A program made the position numbers and the translations under genes. From Solwaraspora sp. WMMD791 (GTDB taxonomy: Bacteria > Actinomycetota > Actinomycetes > Mycobacteriales > Micromonosporaceae): DNA of 64,000 bases. The DNA is taken from the NCBI RefSeq assembly GCF_029581195.1, contig NZ_CP120737.1, forward strand, positions 5,247,001 to 5,311,000, written 5' to 3'. Each line of letters opens with the position of its first letter. Position 1 is the stretch's first letter. Below are positions 9,255-19,573 of the stretch, in pieces. Under the pieces are notes generated by a model. The model did not search any database. It worked only from the letters and a program-made list of their open reading frames with translations, and was not told the DNA's origin.

Positions 9255-10013
9255 ATGCTGCTCTGCATCGACATCGGCAACACCAACACGGTGCTGGCCA
9301 CCTTCGCCGGCGACAAGCTGGTCCACTCGTGGCGGATCAAGACCGACGCCCGGTCCACCGCCGACGAGCTGGGCCTGATGTTCCGTGGGCTGCTCGCCGG
9401 GGACGCGGTGGAGATAACCGGGGTGGCGGCCTGCTCGACGGTGCCGGCGGCGCTGCGGTCGCTGCGGTCGATGCTGGCCCGCTACTACGGGGACATCCCG
9501 AGCGTGATCGTGGAGCCGGGGGTGAAGACCGGCGTGCAGCTGGCGATCGACAACCCCAAGGAGGTGGGCGCGGACCGGGTGGTGAACACGCTCGCCGCGC
9601 ATTGCCTGTACGGCGGTCCGTCGATCGTCGTCGACTTCGGCACCACCACGAACTTCGACGTGATCAGTGCCCGGGGGGAGTTTCTCGGCGGCGCGTTCGC
9701 GCCGGGTATCGAGATCTCGTTCGACGCGTTGGCGGCCAGGGCCGCGCAGCTGCGTAAGGTCGAACCGACCCGGCCCCGGTCGGTGATCGGCAAGAACACG
9801 GTGGAGTGCCTGCAGTCGGGCATGTACTTCGGTTTCGCCGGTCAGGTGGATCGCATCGTGGAGCGGATGTCGGAAGAGTTGGGGCAGCTCAGCGCGGTCA
9901 TTGCCACTGGCGGGCTGGCGCCGGTGGTGATCGGCGAGTGCCGGACGATCACCCACCACGAGCCCATGATCACCCTGATCGGCCTGCGGATGGTGTTCGA
10001 GCGCAACACCTGA
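9255..10013 (+). CDS. coaX: type III pantothenate kinase
   Basis: CoaX phosphorylates pantothenate, the first and controlling step of CoA synthesis from the product of panC/panD. The 252-residue protein has the ASKHA-fold phosphate loop CIDIGNTNT (4-12), the GADRVVNTLAA motif and VDFGTTTNFDV. GGGAGGAC gives a strong ribosome-binding site before ATG 9255. It is encoded just downstream of nadC and upstream of lysS, as in mycobacteria. Confidence 0.97.
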   Translation: MLLCIDIGNTNTVLATFAGDKLVHSWRIKTDARSTADELGLMFRGLLAGDAVEITGVAACSTVPAALRSLRSMLARYYGDIPSVIVEPGVKTGVQLAIDNPKEVGADRVVNTLAAHCLYGGPSIVVDFGTTTNFDVISARGEFLGGAFAPGIEISFDALAARAAQLRKVEPTRPRSVIGKNTVECLQSGMYFGFAGQVDRIVERMSEELGQLSAVIATGGLAPVVIGECRTITHHEPMITLIGLRMVFERNT

Positions 10014-10131
10014 TCCGTCCCGGCGCTTGTCGACTGCCGGCTCCGCGCCCGCTTGAGTACGCTCGTGGCCGGACGGCCGCCCCGAGCTGCCCGTCGTTGT
10101 CCGTACCCCCTGCTTTTTGAGGATGCCCACC

Positions 10132-11640
10132 GTGACCGAGCACGTGACCGAGCCCGACGATTTCGCCGAGGATCTGCCGGAGCAGATGCGGGTGCGCCGG
10201 GAGAAGCGGGACCGGCTGCTGGCCCGGGGCATCGCGCCGTACCCGGTGGGATATCCCCGGACGGCGACGCTGGCGCAGGTACGCGAGCGCTTCGGTGACC
10301 TGCCGACCGACACCGCGACCGGCGAGCAGGCTGCGGTGACCGGCCGGGTGATCTTCGTACGGAACAGCGGCAAGCTCTGCTTCGCGACGTTGCGTGACGG
10401 CGACGGCACCGAGTTGCAGGTGATGCTGTCCCGGGACCGGGTCGGTGCGGAGCCGCTGGAGGACTGGAAGCGGCTGGTCGACCTGGGTGACCACGTCGGG
10501 GTCACCGGTGAGGTGATCACCAGTCGGCGGGGTGAGCTGTCGGTGCTCGCCGACTCCTGGCAGATCACCGCCAAGGCGCTGCGTCCGCTGCCGGTGGCGC
10601 ACAAGCCGTTGAGCGAGGAGTCGCGGGTCCGGCAGCGGTACGTCGATCTGATCATGCGTCCGGAGGCGCGGCGGACCGTGGCCACCCGGGCGACCACCTT
10701 GCGTACGCTGCGTGACTCTTTCCATGCTCGCGGGTACGTCGAGGTGGAGACGCCGATGCTGCAGCTGTTGCACGGTGGCGCGGCGGCCCGGCCGTTCGTC
10801 ACGCACAGCAATGCCCTGGATGCTGATCTGTATCTGCGAATCGCCCCGGAGCTTTTCCTCAAGCGCTGCGTGATCGGCGGCATCGACCGGGTGTTCGAGA
10901 TCAACCGGAACTTCCGCAATGAAGGGATCGACTCGTCCCACTCGCCGGAGTTCGCGATGCTGGAGACTTACGAAGCGTACGGGGACTACGACACCATGGC
11001 GCGGCTGACCCGGGAGTTGGTACAGGAGTGCGCTGCCGCAGTCAGTGGGTCACATGTGGTGACGCACGCCGACGGGTCGGAGTTCGACCTGGGTGGTGAG
11101 TGGCGGACCGTCACACTGTACGGAGTGTTGTCGGAGGCTCTCGGTGAGGAAGTCACCGTGCGAACCGACCGTACGCAGTTGCTGCGTTACGCCGAGAAGT
11201 TCGACGTCAGCGTCGACCCGAAGTGGGGTCCGGGCAAGCTGGCGGAGGAACTCTTCGAAGAATTGGTCGTGCCGCATCTGCGCAAGCCGACGTTCGTGCG
11301 GGACTACCCGGTGGAGACCAGCCCGCTGACCCGGGAGCACCGCAGCGAGCCGGGGCTGGCCGAGAAGTGGGACCTCTACGTGCGCGGGGTGGAGCTGGCC
11401 ACGGCCTACAGCGAGCTGGTCGACCCGGTGGTGCAGCGGGATCGGCTGGTGGCACAGGCCCGGCTGGCCGCCGGGGGAGACCCGGAGGCGATGCGCCTCG
11501 ACGAGGACTTCCTACGGGCCATGGAGTACGGAATGCCGCCGGCCGGGGGCATGGGAATGGGAATCGACCGCTTGCTCATGGCCCTGACCGGCCTGGGTAT
11601 TCGCGAAACCATCCTCTTCCCGCTGGTCCGTCCGGAGTAG
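10132..11640 (+). CDS. lysS: lysine--tRNA ligase, class II
   Basis: This is a class II lysyl-tRNA synthetase of 502 residues with the OB-fold anticodon domain at the N-terminus and class II motifs: motif 1 around YVEVETPML, motif 2 [13 protein letters not shown] followed by HSPEFAMLE, and motif 3 [16 protein letters not shown] chose GTG 10132 because GAGG at 10119-10122 is spaced correctly from it; ATG 10123 lies too close to that site. There is a 117-base gap after coaX and lsr2 follows after 109 bases. The order coaX-lysS-lsr2-clpC is conserved in actinobacteria. Confidence 0.96.
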   Translation: MTEHVTEPDDFAEDLPEQMRVRREKRDRLLARGIAPYPVGYPRTATLAQVRERFGDLPTDTATGEQAAVTGRVIFVRNSGKLCFATLRDGDGTELQVMLSRDRVGAEPLEDWKRLVDLGDHVGVTGEVITSRRGELSVLADSWQITAKALRPLPVAHKPLSEESRVRQRYVDLIMRPEARRTVATRATTLRTLRDSFHARGYVEVETPMLQLLHGGAAARPFVTHSNALDADLYLRIAPELFLKRCVIGGIDRVFEINRNFRNEGIDSSHSPEFAMLETYEAYGDYDTMARLTRELVQECAAAVSGSHVVTHADGSEFDLGGEWRTVTLYGVLSEALGEEVTVRTDRTQLLRYAEKFDVSVDPKWGPGKLAEELFEELVVPHLRKPTFVRDYPVETSPLTREHRSEPGLAEKWDLYVRGVELATAYSELVDPVVQRDRLVAQARLAAGGDPEAMRLDEDFLRAMEYGMPPAGGMGMGIDRLLMALTGLGIRETILFPLVRPE

Positions 11641-11676
11641 TTCCGGCAAGTTTTCTGGGGGAGTTTGCGCGTCCTA

Positions 11677-11707
11677 TTGACGGCTGGCGCATCTTTCGGG
11701 CTATTGT
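11677..11707 (+). promoter_or_regulatory. possible lsr2 promoter
   Basis: The gap before lsr2 is notably AT-rich for this genome. TTGACG at 11677-11682 and TATTGT at 11702-11707 (spacer 19) could form a sigma-70-type promoter. AT-rich DNA is the known Lsr2 target, so autoregulation is plausible. The spacer is long and the assignment is weak. Confidence 0.35.
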
Positions 11708-11749
11708 GCTCTTGATTGCGGGAGAACGTGCTCGGAAGGACAACGGCCT

Positions 11750-12100
11750 GTGGCCAAGCAGATCATTCACAAGCTGGTCGACGATCTGGACGGCGGCGAC
11801 GCCGACGAGACCGTCAAGTTCGCCCTCGACGGCGTCCAGTACGAGATCGACCTCTCGGAGAAGAACGCGGACAAATTGCGGCAGGTGTTCGCTCCGTACG
11901 TGGCTGCAGGCACCAAGATCGGCCGCGGTGGCGTGGTCGTGGGTGGTCGGGCCGCGCGGGGTCGTGGCGGTGCTGCTGCCGACCGTGAGCAGAACCGGGC
12001 GATCCGTGCCTGGGCGAAGAAGGAAGGCAAGGAGATCTCCGACCGCGGGCGCATCCCGCAGGAGATCGTGGACGAGTACCACGCCAAAGCCGGTCGCTGA
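11750..12100 (+). CDS. lsr2: nucleoid-associated xenogeneic silencer Lsr2
   Basis: Lsr2 is the actinobacterial H-NS analogue that bridges DNA and silences AT-rich, often foreign, genes. The 116-residue protein has the N-terminal oligomerisation domain (MAKQIIHKLVDDLDGG), a Gly/Arg-rich linker, and the C-terminal AT-hook-like RGR at residues 99-101 followed by IPQEIVDEYHA. GTG 11750 is preceded by GGAAGGA at a good distance. A perfect terminator hairpin lies 54 bases after the stop. Confidence 0.96.
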   Translation: MAKQIIHKLVDDLDGGDADETVKFALDGVQYEIDLSEKNADKLRQVFAPYVAAGTKIGRGGVVVGGRAARGRGGAAADREQNRAIRAWAKKEGKEISDRGRIPQEIVDEYHAKAGR

Positions 12101-12153
12101 TCGTCCCAGGCGTACCGGTGCTGGCCGGCCCGGCCGGACCAGTCAGGTGCAGT

Positions 12154-12197
12154 GACACGAGGTACGGATGGTGACATCCGTACCTCGTGTCGTTTTT
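12154..12197 (+). terminator. rho-independent terminator after lsr2
   Basis: A 17-base perfect stem is formed by 12154-12170 (GACACGAGGTACGGATG) and 12175-12191, with a GTGA loop and a T run at 12193-12197. This is the clearest intrinsic terminator in the window. Confidence 0.9.
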
Positions 12198-12271
12198 GGG
12201 GGTTTCTGGGTTTTTGGGCGCTCACTGCCTGCGGCCCTGGACTCACCCGGCGCACCGAGGGTCGCCGGAGG

Positions 12272-12319
12272 TTTTCCACAGGCTGTGCACCAGTTGTCCA
12301 CAGGCCTGTGGACAACTGG
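12272..12319. promoter_or_regulatory. cluster of three DnaA-box-like sites, two in a perfect 30-base palindrome
   Basis: TTGTCCACA at 12294-12302 and its complement TGTGGACAA at 12307-12315 match the actinobacterial DnaA box. They sit head to head in a perfect palindrome covering 12290-12319 (left half CCAGTTGTCCACAGG). A third, weaker box TTTTCCACA lies at 12272-12280. This is in the 500-base lsr2-clpC gap. No dnaA or dnaN is near, so this is not oriC; a DnaA-titrating or clpC-regulating site is possible. Confidence 0.6.
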
Positions 12320-12389
12320 CTGGCCCGGCCCGGTACGGACGGCGCGGCCGACTGCGCCGACGCCGCGCCGAACCTGCGGATCGACCGGA

Positions 12390-12406
12390 TTTCGCTCACC
12401 GCGTAG
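12390..12406. promoter_or_regulatory. ClgR-like operator upstream of clpC
   Basis: TTTCGCTCACCGCGTAG contains CGC-N5-GCG with flanking A/T bases, close to the known binding motif of ClgR, the activator of clp genes in actinobacteria. It lies about 200 bases before the clpC start, compatible with activation. Only the pattern is seen; binding is inferred. Confidence 0.5.
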
Positions 12407-12523
12407 CGCCGGAGCCTCGGGGAACAGCCGGCGAGGCGGCACAGTTGGGTTAAACGTTGCGGATCGCCCCTGCTCCGGCCAGACACGGCAGGAGCGGAGT
12501 CGGTCCACGGCGATAGAGTGATG

Positions 12524-12551
12524 GCACGAGCTTCCACCTGGAGGCTCGTGC
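12524..12551 (+). promoter_or_regulatory. hairpin in the clpC leader
   Basis: GCACGAGC (12524-12531) pairs with GCTCGTGC (12544-12551), and TCCA (12533-12536) can pair with TGGA (12539-12542) inside. It lies about 50 bases before the clpC start and could be an operator or a leader hairpin. The rest of the 12321-12601 stretch shows no gene. Confidence 0.4.
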
Positions 12552-12601
12552 GCTGGCCCCGCCACGATCAATGGCGCACGGCACGTGAGGAGCACGAGGG
12601 C

Positions 12602-15133
<2,532 letters not shown>

Positions 15134-15155
15134 CCAGCACCCGCACCATCTGTTC

Positions 15156-15189
15156 GTGAGGCGTCGCCGGGCCACCGGCGGCGCCTCAC
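15156..15189 (+). terminator. GC-rich hairpin after clpC
   Basis: GTGAGGCGTCGCCGG (15156-15170) pairs with CCGGCGGCGCCTCAC (15175-15189) through 15 positions with one T-G wobble and a GCCA loop. There is no T run, as is common for actinobacterial terminators. Confidence 0.65.
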
Positions 15190-15198
15190 GGCGTCGCG

Positions 15199-15310
15199 GG
15201 GGTGCTGCTGCGCCGCAGGGCGTCACGGGGTGCTGCTGCGCCTCACGGCGTCAGGGGGTGCTGCTGCGCCGCAAGGGCTCGTGGGGTGCTGCTGCGCCGC
15301 ACGGGGTCGC
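15199..15310 (+). repeat. 28-base tandem repeat, 4 copies, between clpC and mutY
   Basis: Four units start with GGGGTGCTGCTGCGCC at 15199, 15227, 15255 and 15283, exactly 28 bases apart, with variable last ten bases. The end of the clpC hairpin (15181-15198) resembles the last part of a further unit. No unique spacers separate the units, so this is a minisatellite and not a CRISPR array. Confidence 0.85.
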
Positions 15311-15325
15311 GGCGTCCGGCCCGGT

Positions 15326-16222
15326 TCAGCCCTGACCGGCCAGGGCGTACCCGGTCGGCGGGGCGTCGTCGTGGCCGACCGGCTCCACCAGGCCGTCCTC
15401 GATCAGGCTGGCCAACGCCCGGCGGCGCTGCAGATCGTCGGCCCAGACCGTGTCCAGCCGCTGCTGCGGCACCGGGCCGGTCGCCTCCCGCAGCACCGCC
15501 AGCAGCAGCCCACGTACCTGCCGGTCGGTGCCGGCGTACTGCTGGGGTCGTCGGCTCGGGCCGACCAGCGGCGGGCTGCCCGCCGCCCGCCAGGCGCATC
15601 GTCGGGCCATCGGGCAGCCGCCGCAACGGGGCGTACGGGCCACGCAGACCACCGCACCCAGCTCCATGAAGGCGGCGCTGGCCCGGGCCGCCCGAGCCGG
15701 CTCCACCGGCAGCAGCGCCGCCGTGGCCACCAGGTCCGCCGGCCGAGTGGCCGGACCCGCGTCGGCGGCACCGTCGATCGCCCGGGCCACCAACCGCCGT
15801 ACGTTCGTGTCGACCACCGGATGGCGCTGCCCGTACGCGAACGCGGCGACCGCCCGCGCCGTGTACATGCCGACCCCGGGCAGCGCGAGCAGTTCGTCCA
15901 GGTCGGTCGGCACCGCGCCACCGTGCCGGGTGACCAGCTCGACGGCGCATTCGTGCAGCCGCAACGCCCGGCGTGGATAGCCGAGCCGGTTCCACATCCG
16001 GATCGCCTCGGCCGGTGGGTCGGCCGCCAACGCCGCCGGCTCCGGCCACCGGTCCAGCCAGGCCCGCCAGGCCGGCAACACCCGGACCACCGGTGTCTGC
16101 TGCAGCATCACCTCGCTGACCAGGATCGCCCATGCGCCGATCCCCGGCTCACGCCACGGCAGGTCCCGGGCGTTGCGGTCGTACCATTCGATGGCGGCAT
16201 CAGCGAAGCTCACGTCACGCAT
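15326..16222 (-). CDS. mutY: A/G-specific adenine glycosylase
   Basis: MutY removes adenine mispaired with 8-oxoguanine. The 298-residue protein has the catalytic Glu37 (SEVMLQQT), the helix-hairpin-helix LPGVGMYTA (114-122), the catalytic Asp138 (VVDTNVRR) and a C-x6-C-x2-C-x5-C iron-sulfur loop (Cys193, 200, 203, 209). The C-terminal NUDIX-like 8-oxoG recognition domain of E. coli MutY is missing and replaced by about 80 residues, as in the short mycobacterial enzyme. It converges on clpC and is divergent from the ACT gene by 95 bases. Confidence 0.95.
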   Translation of the reverse strand: MRDVSFADAAIEWYDRNARDLPWREPGIGAWAILVSEVMLQQTPVVRVLPAWRAWLDRWPEPAALAADPPAEAIRMWNRLGYPRRALRLHECAVELVTRHGGAVPTDLDELLALPGVGMYTARAVAAFAYGQRHPVVDTNVRRLVARAIDGAADAGPATRPADLVATAALLPVEPARAARASAAFMELGAVVCVARTPRCGGCPMARRCAWRAAGSPPLVGPSRRPQQYAGTDRQVRGLLLAVLREATGPVPQQRLDTVWADDLQRRRALASLIEDGLVEPVGHDDAPPTGYALAGQG

Positions 16223-16317
16223 AGCGTGGACGATCCTGCCAGGCCGCGCGGACGCCCCGTCATCCGGTCGGGCAGACTGCTCAGGTGGAGTCGACCGGAA
16301 GTGAGGGCCCGACAGGC

Positions 16318-16830
16318 ATGAACGAAATCGCGATCACCGTGATCGGCCGCGACCGGCCGGGGATCGTCGCGGACGTCGCCGAGGCGTTGGCGGGTCTCGG
16401 CGCGAACCTGACCGACTCCACGATGACCCGGCTGCGCGGCCACTTCGCGATGACCCTGGTCTGCACCGGTCCGGCCGGGTCCGACGTCGACGCGGCGCTG
16501 CGCGGGCTGACCGCAGACGACCAGCTGCTGGCCACCGTACGGCCGGTCCCGGCCGACAACCAGCTGCCGTCGGCCGGGGAGCCGTATCTGGTCAGTGTGC
16601 ACGGAGCCGACCGGCTGGGCATCGTCGCGGCGGTGACCCGGGTGGTCGCCGAGGCGGGCGGCAACGTCACCGACCTGACCACCCGGCTGACCGGTCCGCT
16701 CTACGTACTGGTCGCCGAGGTCGAACTGCCGGTCGGTACAGCGCCCGAGGTGGGTCGGCGGCTGGCGGAGACCGGGCGGGAGCTCGACGTCGAGGTGACC
16801 CTGCGACCGGTCGATTCGGACGTGCTGTGA
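16318..16830 (+). CDS. tandem ACT-domain protein (GcvR-like)
   Basis: The 170-residue protein is two ACT domains in a row: ITVIGRDRPGIVADVAEAL (6-24) and VSVHGADRLGIVAAVTRVV after residue 90, each with the ligand-loop glycine. It resembles the glycine-cleavage regulator GcvR type of stand-alone ACT proteins, which bind amino acids and act through partner proteins. I chose ATG 16318 because the ACT domain starts at once; GTG 16285 would add 11 residues. The stop overlaps the def start (GTGA). The ligand is unknown. Confidence 0.8.
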   Translation: MNEIAITVIGRDRPGIVADVAEALAGLGANLTDSTMTRLRGHFAMTLVCTGPAGSDVDAALRGLTADDQLLATVRPVPADNQLPSAGEPYLVSVHGADRLGIVAAVTRVVAEAGGNVTDLTTRLTGPLYVLVAEVELPVGTAPEVGRRLAETGRELDVEVTLRPVDSDVL

Positions 16831-17387
16831 GCACCGTCAGCCGTACGCTCGCCGACTGGACCGAGGCGGCGCTGGGCGTACCGGGACAGGTGGTCCCGGT
16901 GGTCACCGCGCCTGATCCGACGCTCAGTCGACCCGGTGAGCCGGTCGATCCGTGCGCGGCCGAGGTGGTGCGGCTCGCCGCCGACCTGGTCGCCACCATG
17001 CGGGTGTCGCCGGGCTGTGTCGGCCTGGCCGCGCCGCAGATCGGCGTCGGTGCGCAGGTCTTCGCCGTCGACGTGACCGGGCATCCGAAGACCGTCACCG
17101 GACACGGCACGTTCGTGCTGTGCAACGCGCGGCTGGTCGAGGCGACCCGGTGGCGACCCGGCCGGGAGGGCTGCATGTCCGTTCCCGACCTCACCGGTGA
17201 CGTCAAGCGGGCCAGCCGGGTGGTGGTCGAGGCGCAACTGCCCGGCACCGGCGAACCGGTCCGCCTGGTCACCGACGGGTTCGAGGCCCGTGCCCTGCAG
17301 CACGAGATCGACCACTGTGCCGGCCTGCTCTTTCTGGACCGGGTGGCCGGCGCGCACGCGGTCTTCGCGCGTAAGACATATCTCTGA
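16827..17387 (+). CDS. def: peptide deformylase
   Basis: Peptide deformylase removes the N-formyl group from new proteins using Fe2+ in the active site. The 186-residue protein has motif I GCVGLAAPQ (63-71, with Cys replacing the usual first Gly), motif II EGCMS (114-118, metal ligand Cys116) and motif III HEIDH (159-163, ligands His159 and His163, catalytic Glu160). GTG 16827 overlaps the preceding ACT gene stop by three bases, so the two are translationally coupled, which is not an obvious functional pairing. Confidence 0.96.
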   Translation: MSTVSRTLADWTEAALGVPGQVVPVVTAPDPTLSRPGEPVDPCAAEVVRLAADLVATMRVSPGCVGLAAPQIGVGAQVFAVDVTGHPKTVTGHGTFVLCNARLVEATRWRPGREGCMSVPDLTGDVKRASRVVVEAQLPGTGEPVRLVTDGFEARALQHEIDHCAGLLFLDRVAGAHAVFARKTYL

Positions 17388-17455
17388 CGGACCCGCCCGG
17401 GGCGTCGGCGCGTCGCGTGCCGGCCGACCCGGACTTGCCGATACGGTGTGCCATC

Positions 17456-18226
17456 ATGCGACTGACGGTTGGCCCGCTGCCATCCGCCATCTACTGGCGG
17501 CGTCGTGCCGTCGTGCTCGGCGCAGTGTTGATGCTGTTGTTCATCGTGGTCTACTCCTGCAGCGGCTCCAACCGGTCCGGTGTGGGTGGCGGCCCGACGC
17601 CGACGCCGACGCCGTCGGGCGAGATCCTCACCCCGACGACCGGCTCGCCGCCGGCCGACGACTCCGGTGACGACGGAACCTCCGGTGGCGGCACCGGCGA
17701 CGCCGGCGGTACGGGCGACGGCGGCACCGGTGACGGTGGCCCGGCTGCCGGTGGTGCGACCGGCGGCCAGCCGCCAGCCGCCGGTGGCGGGGATCCGGGT
17801 GTGCCACCGGCTCCGGTCGGTCCGTCCTCCGGCACCTGCACCGACGACGAGCTGCTGCTGGCCGCCTCCGCGTCCCCGGCGAGTGCCCAACGTGGCGTGA
17901 CCCTGGCGCTGCGCCTGCGGGTGCAGAACGCCGGCAGCCGTACCTGCGACCGGGACGTGGGTGCCGACCCGCAGGAGCTCTACCTCAAGCGCGGTGCCGA
18001 GCTGATCTGGTCGTCGGACACCTGCGGCACGGCGCGCGGCACCGACGTGCAGACGTTCGGGCCGGGGACGGCCCGCGACTACCAGGTCAGCTGGAACGGT
18101 CGGGCGGCCAGCACCTGCGCCAACGACGTCGCCGCCGGTGACCACCTCGCCGCTGGCGAGTACCAGCTGTTCGCCCGGCTGGGCAGCAAGGTGAGCGAGC
18201 CGTTCGTCGTGACCATCACCAACTGA
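17456..18226 (+). CDS. membrane-anchored protein with Gly/Thr-rich linker and Ig-like outer domain
   Basis: This 256-residue protein has one membrane segment (AVVLGAVLMLLFIVVYSC, about 19-36), a long Thr/Pro/Gly/Asp-rich linker to about residue 125, and a C-terminal domain of about 120 residues starting TCTDDELLLAASASP with three to four further Cys, likely a disulfide-bonded beta-sandwich outside the cell. By position (between mutY/def and disA) it may correspond to the mycobacterial membrane protein Rv3587c. ATG 17456 precedes the charged stretch before the membrane helix. Function unknown. Confidence 0.75.
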   Translation: MRLTVGPLPSAIYWRRRAVVLGAVLMLLFIVVYSCSGSNRSGVGGGPTPTPTPSGEILTPTTGSPPADDSGDDGTSGGGTGDAGGTGDGGTGDGGPAAGGATGGQPPAAGGGDPGVPPAPVGPSSGTCTDDELLLAASASPASAQRGVTLALRLRVQNAGSRTCDRDVGADPQELYLKRGAELIWSSDTCGTARGTDVQTFGPGTARDYQVSWNGRAASTCANDVAAGDHLAAGEYQLFARLGSKVSEPFVVTITN

Positions 18227-18316
18227 CAGCCGTCGGCCCGGCACGGCGACGCCAACTGTCGCCGGCCAGGGCGCGCCGAGCTGCGCTGCGGCTCAGCCGT
18301 GGCCCGCCCCGGCGGC

Positions 18317-19504
18317 TCAGACGTAGCGTTCCAGGATCGACGCCTCGGCCAGTCGGGACAGACCTTCCCGTACGCTGCGCGCCCGGGCGTCGCCGACACC
18401 GTCGACGGCCTGCAGGTCCTCCACGGTGGCTCCCAGCAGCCGCTGCAGGCTGCCGAAGTGGTTGACCAGCCGGTCGACCACCGCCACCGGCAGCCGGGGC
18501 ACCTTGGCCAGCAGCCGGAACCCGCGCGGGCTGACCGCCGCGTCCAGGGCCTCGGTGGAGCCGGCGTACCCGATCGCCTTGGCCACCGCGACCAGGTCGA
18601 TCAGCTCGGTCGCGGTCAGCAGGTCCAGCTCGACCAGTGCCTCGTCCAGGGTGCGGGGTTTGCGCCCGGTCGGCAGGTAGTCGCGGATCACCAGGGTCCG
18701 GTCGGCGTCGACACCGGCCATCAGCTCGTCGAGTTGCAGGGCGAGCAGCCGTCCGTCGGTGCCCAGCTCGACGACGTACCCGGCGATCTCGTCGGCGATC
18801 CGGCGGACCATCTCCAGCCGCTGCACCACGGCGACCGCGTCGCGGACGGTGACCAGATCCTCGATCTCCAGGGCCGACAAGGTGCCGGAGACCTCGTCCA
18901 GCCGCAGCTTGTAGCGCTCCAGGGTGGCCAGCGCCTGGTTGGCCCGGGACAGGATCGCGGCGGAGTCGTCCAGTACGTGCCGCTGACCGTTGACGTAGAG
19001 ACTGATGATCCGCATCGACTGGCTGACCGAGATCACCGGGTAGCCGGTCTGCCGGGCGACGCGTTCGGCGGTGCGGTGCCGGGTGCCGGACTCCTCGGTG
19101 GGGATCGACGGATCCGGCATCAGGTGTACGGCGGCCCGGACGATCCGGGTGCCGTCGCTGGAGAGCACCACCGCGCCGTCCATCTTGCACAGCTCGCGGA
19201 CCCGGGTGGAGGAGAATTCGACGTCCAGCGGGAAACCGCCGGTGCACAGCGACTCGACCTGTTTGTCGTAGCCGAGCACGATCAGTGCGCCGGTGCGTCC
19301 GCGCAGGATCCGTTCCAGCCCGTCGCGCAGCGCGGTGCCCGGCGCCATCAGGGCCAGATTGGCCCGCAGTGGGTCGCCGGTGGCAGCCGGGGTGGTCAAC
19401 GCGGACGTGCCGGCGCTGATCGGGCGGGCCGGGGAGCCGACGGCACCGACCCGGCCGGGCGTGCCAGCGCCGGCAGTCTTGTTCGCATCGCGGTCGATCG
19501 CCAC
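18317..19504 (-). CDS. disA: diadenylate cyclase DisA (DNA integrity scanning)
   Basis: DisA makes the second messenger c-di-AMP from two ATP and stops when it meets branched DNA. The 395-residue protein has the DAC domain with DGA (109-111) and RHR within GTRHRTAER (140-148), a helical linker, and a C-terminal helix-hairpin-helix DNA-binding region ([16 protein letters not shown]). The N-terminus is about 40 residues longer than usual, with GTG 19504 the only reasonable start upstream of the conserved region. It lies downstream of radA on the same strand, as in Mycobacterium. Confidence 0.96.
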   Translation of the reverse strand: MAIDRDANKTAGAGTPGRVGAVGSPARPISAGTSALTTPAATGDPLRANLALMAPGTALRDGLERILRGRTGALIVLGYDKQVESLCTGGFPLDVEFSSTRVRELCKMDGAVVLSSDGTRIVRAAVHLMPDPSIPTEESGTRHRTAERVARQTGYPVISVSQSMRIISLYVNGQRHVLDDSAAILSRANQALATLERYKLRLDEVSGTLSALEIEDLVTVRDAVAVVQRLEMVRRIADEIAGYVVELGTDGRLLALQLDELMAGVDADRTLVIRDYLPTGRKPRTLDEALVELDLLTATELIDLVAVAKAIGYAGSTEALDAAVSPRGFRLLAKVPRLPVAVVDRLVNHFGSLQRLLGATVEDLQAVDGVGDARARSVREGLSRLAEASILERYV

Positions 19505-19573
19505 GGCACCAGTCTACGGACCGGCATGCGGTGGGTGCTGCCGTGGTTACTGTTGCCGCGGTGACGCCGGTGG

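Noticed and set aside
12272-12319. A replication origin because of DnaA boxes
   Set aside because: Only three boxes, no AT-rich unwinding region and no dnaA/dnaN nearby.
15199-15310. A small CRISPR array (28-base period)
   Set aside because: The units follow each other without unique spacers and no cas gene is present.
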